Assembly (NCBI RefSeq): GCF_008831285.2
Contig: NC_045143.1
Coordinates: 13,975,151 to 14,039,150, forward strand
DNA length: 64,000 bases
Origin: Nymphaea colorata
Taxonomy: Eukaryota; Streptophyta; Magnoliopsida; Nymphaeales; Nymphaeaceae
Direction: 5' to 3'
Numbering within the stretch: position 1 is the first letter of the stretch; every line of letters begins with the position of its first letter. Shown here piece after piece: positions 22,743 to 35,000 of this stretch. Position numbers and translations under genes: made by a program. Below the pieces are notes generated by a model. That model was not told the origin of the DNA. It did no database searches and saw nothing but the letters and a program-made list of their open reading frames with translations.

Positions 22743-24062
22743 CGCCTAAGAGTAGGTTGAATGCTATTTACAGCCATTTCGTATATTAATATTATATTCT
22801 ACATTGTTTTGTAAAGTTGCTGAAATTTGCATATCAATATTATGGCATTAGTGATCAGATGAGTTTCATTAAGCCTAGTTTTCCAACCACCCCACGTTAA
22901 GCCTAGATTTCCAACCACCCCACCTCTCTTTCTTTTTGGTATTCAATCATGAATTTTATAGGGATTTTTAGATAGCTTTAGTGATCTCTTCTATCTCTGT
23001 TTGTGGAAAATTGCTTTTCTCCTATGGGTTTCTTTTGTGGGAATCAGGCTTCTTGATGTTTTTGGTTTTCCTCATTACTTTGTATTTCAAGTTTTCAATG
23101 TTTTAAGGTTTGTGTGCAATTGAAGATCAAGCAATGGCTAAGGTGAGCGAATACCAATGAAGAGAATTAAAATTGCATCACTTTCATTATGATGTGAATT
23201 TCAATGAAATAAACACAGGAAATGCATTGCATGGTAGCAGTCATCCATGGAAGACATCTTCATGCAGGAGATACTGGCTTGTCTAGGAGCCTCACTAGAA
23301 CGACCACAAGCTTTTCTCCTTCTCTCTTTATAGGTGAGTTCTCTGATTGATCTCATGTCTCACCCTTTTACACAACTCTTTCTTCTTCTTCTACCTTTTT
23401 ATTATGCCCCTTAATTGCTTTGTGATGTTACACATGATACGTTCATTTTGCATTTTAGTCATTAGTGATGGATGGCCCTTTCCAACTTAGCAATTTAATT
23501 TATTGCAAAAAGTTAAAATGAGGCAAATTAAAAAGTAAAACTATGAAACATTTGTTTGTGCCTTCTTCTATTGTTTTTGTGTTACTAATTGATCATAATG
23601 GTCCACTACGTTGATTTTTGTTCAATATTAATCATGCAGCCATGGACAAGAAGTTGTTGGCAACATACAACATGTGCTTCTTGAAATGCCATATCTTATT
23701 TTGCAAGCATGTTTTTTATCCATTTTCTTCTGCATCAAAACTGTCGCCGATGACCATTTTCATGTCCAACTACTATTTGTGGCTTAGGCTTTCAAAAGAT
23801 TGGAGACTGGTTATATTGTAGAGGGTCATAATCAGGTTCTACATCCATTTGACACTTCATCGTATTCATCTCTCTCTCTCTCTCTCTCTCTTTATTTTGT
23901 TGGTGGTGAAAACTTTTCATAAATGCTATATATGCAGGACTTACTGAGAAGTTTTTTCATACATGTGCATTAATTATATTACATAATAGTTTTGCAAACA
24001 ACAAGAGTGATCTGCTTGAGATTTTAAATGGATTCATACTTAAGATATCAATGTTTGTCTAT
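22743..24062. other. Intergenic DNA, no gene recognised
   Basis: No domain is recognisable on either strand. It contains a 27-bp unit in two copies 28 bp apart (22869-22895 and 22897-22923, core CCAACCACCCCAC) and a (TC)n run near 23871-23891. Short open frames are unsupported. Confidence 0.55.
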
Positions 24063-25204
24063 TGTGAACACCCAAAATTTTTATAATCCAAATAACTAAT
24101 TTACCCTTCACCCTGATATTTCAAATTTCATTGACAAGGATCATTTCTGAACCAAGCAAGCACTTTTTACACAATCATTGAGCAATTAAACACAAATCAC
24201 CTAGATCACTCAAGCTAAAACTAACCATTTTGCCCTATATCCTGTTACCCTAGCTTGAAAAGTATGGATTTTCACCCGACTTTCAAGAATTGCCTAACAT
24301 TTGAACAATTAGGTCATTTCTCAATTGCACATAACATTAGGAGTCCTTAGAGTTAGCTCATTAGCGTTATCCTAACCTATAATCTGCTCCCTTACAGCTC
24401 AAATCAGCTCATGGGAACTTAAGATTATGATCTTGTTATGGTAGGGTCGTGCCATCTAACTCATTTCGTGATGCTGAGTCCAACGATACCACCTAGCCTA
24501 ACATCGCCCACTGGTGCTCGCTAGGCCCTGTCGACCGACCTGAGTGGGCTGTGACAGGGCTAAGCCAGCTAGCATCAACCGACCATGTTAAGCTAGTTGA
24601 CCATGGCTAGCTGACCATCGCCATGCCATGACCAAGCCAAGACTAGGCTAGCTAGGCCCAGACTCGATGAACCTAGTCTGACCTTCAGCTTTATATTAAG
24701 AACATAGTTTGTGGTAAAGTTAGTTTAATGTAACAGTGCTTAGTTCACTTAAACTCACAAGCTTAAGAGACCAACAATGATTTGTAGATTCACCAGTTGT
24801 GAGCTAACCGCTTAGGCTTTTTCATATATGTCTTCGCATGCTATCCGATTTTTAAATTTAATGCCTAAGTCTTGTTAGATTGCTTGAAATGCCTGCAGCA
24901 TACTTAGCATAATTGTCATTTATGCATGGTGAGAAAAGGATCATGCTTTGATTAATGATATGATAAATTATAAGCTTGATGGAGCAGCACAGTTCTAAGG
25001 GTGGCTAGTGATGGTTCGTAGTTGTAATTGTTCCAAGACGACGATCTGAGAATACTCGGTGGGAGTTTTCTAGGTAACGACCCTACTTAGGTGTGAGAAG
25101 TCTGATGAGGTTCTCGGCCCAAAGTGAAGCTACGACTCATAAGGGTCTAGGTCCGCTGGTACCGAGCAAATAGATGCCTTAAGTTTCTCCCTTCCGCATC
25201 AAAC
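24063..25204 (+). mobile_element. Probable truncated LTR of a large gypsy element
   Basis: The segment begins TGTGAACACCCAAAATTT, resembling the TGTAACACCC starts of large plant gypsy LTRs. It carries similar composition (long non-coding, mid-GC blocks, TCGGCCC-like words around 25000-25200). It is cut off at the 3' end of the minus-strand LINE. No pol sequence is attached and there is no second copy to confirm it. Confidence 0.35.
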
Positions 25205-25315
25205 CTGCTGGGGGACTCCTTCATAAATTTTATTAATCCAACAGTGCCAAAAAACAATATTTACAGGGGAACTAACAAAAATTGCTGCAACTCGCACAAG
25301 AGAAAACAATGAAAC

Positions 25316-28300
25316 TCAAACTAAGGGCAGCAAGGAAAGAGTATGCACACCTGGATTTTCATTTATGATGCGAAAAAGTTGAACTTTGTTAGCCACGATT
25401 TGAGGAGCAGCTCTATTTCCTCCTCTACCTGCAATAAGAGAACTAAGCCAGAATTTCCATTTCCTGTTGTTAGCACTGATGATAATGATAGAGCAACAAT
25501 TGAAGTCAAAATGAAGAAGCGTCCAAGCTAACATTTCTGTCTCAGGGAAATGAGATATCGATCTGTGGCAGAAAGGATTTTTCACGTCAAAAATATTTTT
25601 GGCTCCATTAACCTTAACCACAATCCAGCAAGCACCATTAGTTTTCCTAGATGCTTTTTGGATAGTTCCATGGTTAGGATGAGTGGTTACCCATTTGCCC
25701 GGATGAATGCCAAAACTGGTCCAAAAGCGCATTTCCAAATTTCCAAAAGTTCCTCAGGCAAAGCTGTTGACACAGTCCAACCATGTCTGCGAACACATGA
25801 AGTCTAAGGATTTGCTATCTCCCCCATGAAATCGCTTGTTTCTCCACTTCCATATACTCCAAATTACAGTTTGAAAGCAAATCCTCCAACATCGAGCAGC
25901 CCAACCTCTCTTGAAGCTACAACTGTACCAACGCTTTAATTCGTCGATGATATTTCTACCTCCCACAGTTTTCTTTCCAAATTTCTTAGAGACCAAATTC
26001 CATATTTTCCTAGCAAGACGGCATTCCAGCAACACATGCCCAATTGACTCCTCAGAAATAGTACAAATAGGACATCTATTTGGTAGGAAAAGACCCCTCT
26101 TCTTTTGTCTATCTTGAGTAGGGAGACGACCATTTATAGCAATGTAAGTGAACCAACAACCACGAGGATGAACATCTTTGTTCTAAATGAGTTCCCTCCA
26201 AGTTTCCTTAGGCCACTTCTCTCTAATGTCCTCCCAGGTATCTCTCACCTTAGCTTCAAGGGCAGGCCTCCCATCATAATGAAGGACATCCAGACCACTT
26301 CCCAATTGAGGTTTGGGCATGTGAAGCCTACGAAGAACTGCGCCGAATTGATGAACAAGGAAAAGGTCAGATTCTAAAATTTGCTGGATGGTCATTGTTT
26401 TAGATTCTTGGAGGAATAAAAGTTCTTCTTCTAAGAGGGCATCAGCAAGAACATGACCTCCCCATTTACCATACCAATAGTTTATTTCACCTCTGCCAAT
26501 CTGCCACACAACATTTCCCTTAACAGGATACCAGGACAAAATGCAGTTCTTGAAAAACCAAGATTGTTTCGCTTTGGGCTTAATAACCCATAAACTCATA
26601 GGAGTAACATATTTCTTGTGACAAAATTTGGCCCAATTTACTTCATGAGCACAGATGGAAATGGACCATTTTACCTGGCATGCCTTGGACCATTCTTCGA
26701 GACGTGGTAATCCCACACCTCCCTCCGAGTAAGGTTTACAAACTTGGTCCCAAGCAATAAGGTGCCTAGCTCTAGAGTTCCCATCTCCTCCCCATAAAAA
26801 ATTGGCCATAGATGCAGCAAGTGGCCCAGACACCTTCTTAGGAAGAGCAAAGACTGACATCTAGAAGCCAATAATGCTGCTAAGGACGTGTTTGAGGAGG
26901 CATAGTCGGCCAGCATAGGAGAGGGTGGCCGACTTCCACAAAGAAAGCCGTTTTTTGACCTTGTTGATGAGAGGTTGACACCATTCATCCTTTAGTTTAC
27001 TAGCAAACAAAGGTAGCCCAAGGTAAGACGTAGGGAGGGCATCACAAGGCCACCCAAGAGTGGCACAGATCCTGTCTTTCACCTCATCCGACACTGCATC
27101 AGAAAAATAAATATTAGATTTATGGGAGTTAACCTTTAGACCAGCATTAGTCGCTAGGAGCCACAATGTTTCTTGCACTTGCTCTATCGAAACATGAGAA
27201 ATGTCGCTAAAGAGGAGTACATCATCTGCAAATGCAAGAAACGGGGGAGCGCGACCCACACGAGGTATGAGGGGGGGCCTAAACAAGCGGTCTGCCATTC
27301 GCCCAAAGATAGCCCTACTAAAAATTTCCATAATGACAGTGAAGAGATAAGGAGATAGTGGATCTCCCTGGCGAAGCCCACGAGCAAGATGAAAATACTC
27401 CCCTTGAACCCCATTAACCAAGACCGAAGCAGAGGTAGAGGTGACACAAGATATGACGCGCGCAACCCACGCTTCTGAAAATCCCACCTTGAGGAGAGCA
27501 TTTTCAAGGAATTTCCAATTAACCAAATCATATGCTTTAGACAAGTCAAGTTTTAAGTAGCAAGAAGGCCTCTTGGAGGGTTGCAACGAGTGGACAACTT
27601 CATGGGCTAAAATAACATTTTCATAAATAGATCTGCCCGGGATAAACGCATACTGCTCCTTGCCAATAATCCTTGTGAGTATGTTTTTCATCCTATTGGC
27701 CAGCAATTTGGACATGAATTTATACAATGAATTGCAAAGCACAATCAGGTGAAACTCAGTGACCCTTCTGGCGCTCTCATGTTTTGGAATAAGAGCTATC
27801 ATAGACTTATTAATCTTCTTGACAAGCCTCCGAGAATTTATAAAGCTATGCATAACCTCAAAAATATCATTGGACACTATATTCCAATAAGATCTAAAGA
27901 AAGAGGCAGGGAAACCATCTGGCCCCGGAGCGCTATCTGGATTAGACTCGAAAACCACCTGTTTCACTCCCTCTCTAGTGACAGGTTTAAACAAACTTTG
28001 GTTTTCTGACTCTGACACGACTTCTCCATCCCATAAACCCGGAAAGATCTCACCCGAGCCATCCGTAGTGCCAAGGAGACTAGAAAAATAGTTGAAACGT
28101 ATTTGTTGAATCGTATCTTGGTCCTCATACTCCAAGCCACCTTCTTCCATAGTGAGGATTTAGTTTTTGACACGACGCCCTTCACCACTCTTTGGAAAAA
28201 ATCCGTGTTACTGTCCCCCTCTCGGAGCCATTTAATCCTATCCTTCTGTCCCCACTGACTTTCTTCTTCCAAGAGTGCAGTCGATAACTCTTGCCTAAGC

Positions 28301-29274
28301 AACATTTCCACCGAAGCCGCAGAACTATCCCCTGCTTCACATCTGATTTGGGTGTCCTCAAGCGACTGCTTTAGGCCGTTGATGCAAAGAGCCATGTCCC
28401 CAACCTGGTGTTTGTACCATCTAGATAAATCTTTCCTTACTCTTTCAAGCTTTGAGATAACCCTAATTAGGGGGCAGCCCAGATCACGACGAGACCAAGC
28501 TTCAGCCACTATCCTGTGGCTCTCAGGTAGCCGAGCCCAACTACTGAAAAACCTAAAAAGTCTAGGGTGAGTGTGGCCGATAACAAAGAAGGAAGACGAG
28601 AAGACAAGAGGCGAGTGATCAGAAGAAGATCGAATCACCACTTTAAGTTGATTTCTCCCTGACCATTGCTGACACCAATCCAACCTGCAGAAGATGGTTT
28701 CTCCATTTTTGCGGTTATTAGTCCAAGTGAAGGTCCTTTTAGAATCTACCAGTGGATTAAAGATATTGCTCGCCAAGAAAGAGGCAAAATTATTGCAAGA
28801 AAAGAGTGAGGGACTATTACCAGTTTTATCTTGTGGGCCCAGCATGCAATTCAAATCTCCCATCAACAAAGTAGGTTCTTGAAGATGTTGAAGGAGAGAG
28901 CGAAGTTTCTGAAATTCCACCTGCCTAGCATAAGGGTTTGTGGGAAAATAGATACCTTCCACATAGAAAATCTCCTGGGAGCCTCTCCTAGAACATTTTA
29001 AGAAAATCCAACAATGATCTATGATCACAACTTGAGCTTTTAATCTTGCTGGATCCCATGCACAGAGAATACGAGCAACCCCAGAGGACAAGTGGGAATT
29101 GAAAACCATACCATAATTCTTCATAATAAGCTGCCATTGTTGGAACTTGTTAGTAGAGAGCATTGTGTCAATTAAGCAAAACCAACCAGGGGAGAAATCA
29201 TGTAGGAGAGAGGAGAGTTCTAGGTTAGCCTCCCGTCTAACCAACCCTCTTACATTCCATGACATGAAGTTCAT
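25316..29274 (-). pseudogene. LINE ORF2: endonuclease, reverse transcriptase, zf-RVT, RNase H-like
   Basis: The ATG at 29274 starts MNFMSWNVRGL (endonuclease). MGDLNCMLGPQDKTG, TFTWTNNR, CRLDWCQQW and SSSDHSPLVF show the endonuclease catalytic motifs. A frameshift near 28130-28160 leads to the RT (28150-26861): NPDSAPGPDGFPASFF, IALIPKHES, YLKLDLSKAYDLVNWKFL, GLRQGDPLSPYLF, and FADD in place of YADD at 27221-27232. A TAG after SIIGF (about 26861) interrupts before MSVFALPKK. A second TAG follows WRELI (about 26183). Beyond it is the zf-RVT finger RCPICTISEESIGHVLLEC (about 26080-26020) and a degenerate RNase H-like tail (25738-25316). Only about three lesions in 1,300 codons. Confidence 0.9.
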
Positions 29275-30785
29275 GGAAGAAACTCTGATAAGGACATCTC
29301 ACCCTCCTTGGTCTCCCCCATAGGGCTCTCTAGGGGCTGAACCTGGGGGTTTAGGACAAAATCGGGTGAAAAGTTTTCATAGCAAGTCCTTTTGCATTTG
29401 TTGCCCGCTCCTTCAAGGTCTTCATGCAGGAGAAGATTAAAGATAAATGTGTCCTTTACGATGTTCCGACCTTTGCTCCTCCTACTTCCCCTCCCCCGGC
29501 TTATGTGTTTAGCATCACGACTTAATCTAAATGCCCGTGACGAGAATCCCTCTGTTGCACCAAGTTTACTCGAAGAACTGGCAACTCCATCTTGCACCGG
29601 TTGACTAGGAGAAGAAAAGGAAAACCCTGGAGGGACATCATAAGGGAAGTCCTGCACATCAGGAGGCTTTGAGGCGAAAGGATTGAGAAGGCGCTCAGTG
29701 GATATGTGACTGTTGTTTTGATCTTTCACTGAATTAGGCGATTTATTTTTGCCCTTTTTTCCTCTCGGTGCACGAAGAGGGGCAGAACCTTCCTGCTCTA
29801 ACTTCTGAGGCAACTTTTCTGGCCACTCATTGATTTTTTCATGAGAGCCATGATCCTCCTCAGTTTTTGCTAACACTTCAAACCTGTTGGCTGCAGAAAT
29901 GTGCTCCAATCGGGACCCGCTTGATGGCCCATTTCCTCTGTTGAGAGAAATTCCACTGACCATGTGGCTAGCCTCCGAAGTTCTAGAGTCGTCTTTCACT
30001 TTTGAGTTAAGAATTTTAGGGCATTTCTCCGGAGGATGAGAGTTCACACCACACATATGACAGAAACAAAGGCAACCTTCATAAACGGTTGCTTGCGCGA
30101 GGATATGGCCACCTCCCAAGTCAATCTCCACCTCAGACGGTAGTTCAGATCGGATGGGAAGATCCAATAAAATGCGAGCAAAGTTAGTGCAGGACATTTG
30201 AACCATAGGAGTGTCTGCCTCTAGGAAATCACCTTGTAATCCCATTGCCACTGCATTGAAGATTCGACCTTTCCAAAATATGGTGGGAGGCCTGGCAGCC
30301 TCACCCACAAAGGAACGGTAGTACTAGGATTAATCTCAAGTGGTTGGCCAGGGCTCCATCTGGCAGCGACCAGAACCCTACCACCCACTTTCCAAACTCG
30401 TTTTTTTAATATCAAGTTAAGTTCTTCTTCACTAGTCACTCGATTCAAAAAAATCCCCTTTGTTGAGAAGGGAGATGTGAGGAGATATTCTCCCCATCCA
30501 TTGAGTAAGTAGGCCAGAGATGAGCTTAGAGATGTTCCCGCTGACTTTAGAGGTTGAACCCATAAAACAACAAACTGCCGACCATTGGAAGGGTTTTGTC
30601 ATGCTTAAGAGGTCTTCTTCAGTCACTACTATTCTTGGTCGTCCCTTACCGAGAATAACTTTTAAGGGAGCCAGATCTTCTTGATGGGCAGAACCACGCC
30701 CTGCAACACGGTCTGCCCAAGATGGAGGCTGAGGAAGCCCTCTTCTGCCCACACTACCAAACGGCGCTTGATCACCCACTGCCAC
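29271..30785 (-). pseudogene. LINE ORF1 (DUF4283 plus CCHC zinc knuckle)
   Basis: This is an RNA-binding ORF1 in three frame-shifted sections. Section one, 30785-30432, starts MAVGDQAPFG and contains the DUF4283 beginning (VTEEDLLSMTKPFQWSAVC). Section two, 30448-30221, continues NRVTSEEELNLILKKRVW and VGGRVLVAARWSPGQP. Section three, 30308-29271, carries GLQGDFLEADTPMV, then CHMCGVNSHPPEKC, an intact CX2CX4HX4C knuckle, and a Ser/Pro/Lys-rich tail ending SLSEFLP. The first shift is a one-base loss in a T run (about 30445). The second is in the CCTCCCACC run (about 30290). The stop TGA overlaps the ORF2 ATG as ATGA. Confidence 0.85.
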
Positions 30786-30805
30786 ACCCTAGTTACTCTT
30801 CGCCA

Positions 30806-32084
30806 CTTCACATCAAGCATTCCCTCGAATGCAGTCCCTTGCCCTCAGAATCTATTAGAAGGGAATATATCATTGGCGTTGATCAATGGTTCCTGCTCTT
30901 TTATGCTTTTTGTTCTTCTTTTCTTTGCTAATTTTTCTCTTATGTCATTTTTATCATTTCTTTTGCTTTTACAGATTGGTAACACCTCGTCACTAGGTTT
31001 TGTTTTTCAATGAATTTTTTTTTTCAACTTTCTCTCTCCCTCTCTCTCACTCTCAATGTAATTTTTTTATAATTTTGAATTTTGTGTGTGTGTGTGTGTG
31101 TGTATTTAAAACAAAAGGTAAAATAATCAATAGCTATGTTCTTTTCATGGCTAATAAATAAAGAGCTATGGCTATTGCCAGTAATGGTCGCTGTCAAAAT
31201 CATGGTTAGTGTTCTAGGTAAACCATGACTGGTGGTCAAAACCATTACAAAAGGTCAGTTACCACAAGGGTTATTCCCACGGTCACTTTAGTCAACAGCC
31301 TTGAGCAAGAACATGGCTGAACATATCTTCAGCCACGGTTTTTTGGGTCTATTGGTCATGGCTTTGGCTGTGCCGAATAACCTTTTTCGTTGTTGTGTAT
31401 AAACTTTATAAGGGAACAAATAACAAATGCACAATTACTGGTCATATGAATCAGAAACGTTTACATTCGCTGTTACGTTCAGTTGTGAATTTATGGTAGT
31501 TGTATTTCCTTCAATATGAGGCATTGCTGTACATGAAGGATGTTATACCCCATCATCTGATCCGTTCAAACAAAACCAATTTATCCTCTACTTGATATTA
31601 TTTCCTTACACACCCGCCTCATATCTGGAAAGCATTCAGCTTCAAATGCGCTATGTTTGTACTTTGTGGCGTTAATCACTCTTGCATTATTAACAAAAAT
31701 CTACACTTGTATTTCACAAATTAACAAGATCCTTCGAAGCATTATTGATGATAGCACAGATGAGCACAACAAAACCCTAATGCTATGTTAAAGTCTAAGT
31801 AGAGAGAAAAAGGAAATGAAGTTTACATAGTTATCAGAATGTTATCATACATGTATTCTATTGGCAGCTGTGCAATAAGTCAGCCATCCTGATTCGAATT
31901 GCCAGACTCTGAAGAGGTCTGATTTCCACTCTCACTTGTCTCTTTCTTCTTCTCTGGTCCATAAATAAAATCCAGCTACTCTGTCGTCACAAATGGCTAA
32001 TAGTCCATCAAAGTAAAGAGAATAATTTGACTTTCTTTTTCTTTAAAGCCTTTTGCTACATGTAGAAATTTATAGTCCAGAGCT
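30806..32084. other. Intergenic, 3' flank of the bHLH gene
   Basis: No coding homology was found. It contains a (TG)n run at 31082-31104 and a (CT)n patch near 31027-31052. The block at 31120-31400 has repeated GTCATGG/CCATGAC-like words and may be a decayed transposon. The last few hundred bases probably hold the 3' untranslated region of the gene starting at 46180 (minus strand), but no poly(A) site could be assigned. Confidence 0.5.
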
Positions 32085-35000
32085 TCAGTATGTATTCTGT
32101 GCGCTGCCACATGTGCATGTTGATCGACTTCTGGAAAGTGCCTGTATCAGTACAGCAAACAAAAGGCTTCAGGAATAGAACATAAAATGGGGACATAAAA
32201 ACAAGAACTCCATTCCTGCAAGCTATGTGTGTCATTCAGGAAGAAAAATGTGACTCGTACTACTTCCCACAAACTACAGAACAACGCAACAAAAATAAAA
32301 AGAAATCAAAGAAATGATCAACAAGTTGCCCGAACTGAAACATATGCGAAAGCACAAACCCAAATCAGAACTAAAACAAACATAAAAATACTGGGTATAT
32401 ACACAAAAATAACCAAAACAAGGATTGGAACTGGAATATAACAAGCTACTTGCTACTCCTTGTTCTTCGCCCAAACTTGCTCCTGATAAACCGCCACCTT
32501 TCTAGCAGTTACGACTTTGAAGGTGAAGAAGTTCAAGACTTCAGTGCCCAGGGCGTGTAGGTCGCTTGTCAGAAACTTGTAAGGCTGTCTAACAAAACCG
32601 TCTTCCACAAGAGTTAAGACGGATTTGACGTCTCTTGCTTTTACAAGTGTGAGGAAGAAGAGTTTTGTTCAAAAAGGAGATTATATATATATGTGTGTGT
32701 GTGTGTGCGCGCGCGCACGTGAGAGAGAGAGAGAGAGATGGTCAGAATAAGGGGACACGATATGTAGCCAAATTCATACTAGACTTGATATAATGTCGCA
32801 TCTGTACAACAAAGGTAATATCATACTTGGATTCAGGGGTTAATCACAATCCAATATTTTTAGTACTCCACTTCCAAGTGAACCATATGATTCGATCTAA
32901 TACATGAAGAATTGCTAAAGATGTCCTCGGGCACAGTGCGAAACCATATGCATTCAGGTTCGATGGTGCCCCATACCGTTACAAGTAAGTCAACCGGTTT
33001 GGAATTTGAATGGCTCTAAAAATGAATGGAACCCTAAACAGCGTCCATATCCTAAAACAACAATATAACGTTGTTAGGCCGTGAGCCGTGTTAAACTGAA
33101 AAATGCAACAGTCAAATTTGAGCCTTATGATCAACGATCTGGCATGCCTTTCATAGAGCGAACCGAACAACAGAGGTATATATGTCAAGTGACATTATTA
33201 AAAGTTATTTATTGGTCTTTTTAATTAACCGTTTTCAAATTGTTGGTTCAATTTAACCATTTTCAAAGAAAACGGCAGGGAGCAAAATAAAGGTATAGTG
33301 GGAAAGGTTTTTTTTTTTTTTTAATGTTTATTGAGGAAAATTTACCTTCAACTTGACATTCTAGCTTGTTTAAAGGCATGGGTTGTGAACCTACATGGGG
33401 GAGCGTAGCAGGGACCAAAATATAGTTTCAAAATTTCAACAGGAACAGAAATACAGATTTTTAAATTTTTTTATATATATTAAATTAAAAAATTTTAGAT
33501 TTACATATCAATGTTTAAAGTTTTTAAAATCTAATGGAGATCAAGGCCCCTGCCGGCCCCTTCCCTCTGCCGCTGAACCTACTGTACATCTTTTAACTTT
33601 GGTATCACTTCAAACGTCCCATTCATTGCGAGTCACCTTGCTGTCCTGTTGCACTCTTCTTTCTTTCCTTTTTAACGACAAGGAACCCATCACGAAGGAA
33701 AACCACGGGTGAGCTATATGCACCAACGGTTTGCAAGGAAGTTGGTTGCCATAATTGACGATGGAGATTTTGAAACATTCTAAGCATATGAATTTGCAGA
33801 CTATGTACGATCAGCCACAGATTGGGCTCAGGTAAAAGCCCTATCTGCAACCTCAGTAATAGGACTCCTCAGTACGCATCCCTGCAGGTTCCTGTTGCAA
33901 GTTCCTTTTTCGTAACTTTGTGGTTGTGAACTAATGATTGAATGAATACCAACTGACGGATAAACTGCAACGACTGGATATGTATGATAACAAACATATT
34001 ATTACCAGAAACATTATTTTTAGATGAATTATTCTTCTAATATCTTTGATCTTTTCTCCTGTGGAGTAAATGGATCGGATTTAATTGATCGGACTCAACT
34101 TTCTTTGTATAACACTCGTCTATAAATTTTTATAACTAAGTTCATCTACTTTAGTCTTTAGCAGACCAGATGACTTATCTCTGGATTTGGGTCAGAGAGA
34201 GTTACCGATCCAGCTGATCTTATCCCTTGCCCTTCCTACCTATTGTCACATACCTGGATCTTTTGCCGAAGCTCCTTGATATAGTCAACCGCCAGCTCCA
34301 GCATGTCCGCAGTGTTCGTTTGCTGGCGTAACAACATCAATACTTCCAATCAGAATGAAGGTGATCAATATTGACGACAAATTAATTTCTTATCGCAGTT
34401 CATTCTCCAATTTTTATCATCAAAATTTGTTACATCAAGACTATCCGATATAAATTCTAAGGGGCCCTTTGGCATGAGGAACTGCACTTGAGTGTCTCAT
34501 GTCTCATGAATCTACTTCAAATTTGAGTAGACTCATGGACACTTGTTTATGGGACATGTTTTATGAATCTACCTCAAGCTTGAGACAGATTCATAGAAAC
34601 TCACACCTTGTTTCTAATGCCAAACGACCCACAAGAAACAGAACCTACTTCATAAAAATGTAGAAACTAACCGGCAATTAACCTATAATGAAATCAGAAT
34701 AAAAAAATAATGAATAGTGAAATAACTAAACCTTCAATATTTAGTCATGTTAAAAACCAAGGTTAAAAAAATAAAATGAGAAAAAGGGGCGTCTGTTTTA
34801 CCCAGCAGCTAAAGAACTAATGTTATGTTTGTGAGTTCTAGGATGCAGATGGACACAAGATTTTCATGTGTTGGTAAACAATAGGTTTCAAATTTATGGA
34901 GTTGCAAAACATACAATCTTTTCTGAAGCTCCTTTTGGTTTTTTGGCTAAGTTTTACCGTCACGGACATGATTGCCCTTCTGACTGTCCAATTGAAAAGG

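Larger units (their letters stand above)
25205..30805 (-). mobile_element. L1-type LINE, nearly full length (minus strand)
   Basis: About 5.6 kb, similar in length to the LINE in the nest. In minus-strand order it has a very short leader, ORF1 (30785-29271), ORF2 (29274 to about 25316), and a 3' end with AATAAAA near 25232-25240. Possible degenerate target-site duplication: CTTCCGCATCAAAC (25191-25204) and CTTCACATCAAGC (30806-30818). This fits the expected ends but is not exact. It carries far fewer lesions than the first LINE, so it is younger. It has inserted into or beside the LTR-like remnant at 24063. Confidence 0.88.

Noticed and set aside
27749-28009. Plus-strand open frames across the minus-strand LINE
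   Set aside because: They are antisense shadows of ORF2. The LINE domains are all on the minus strand.
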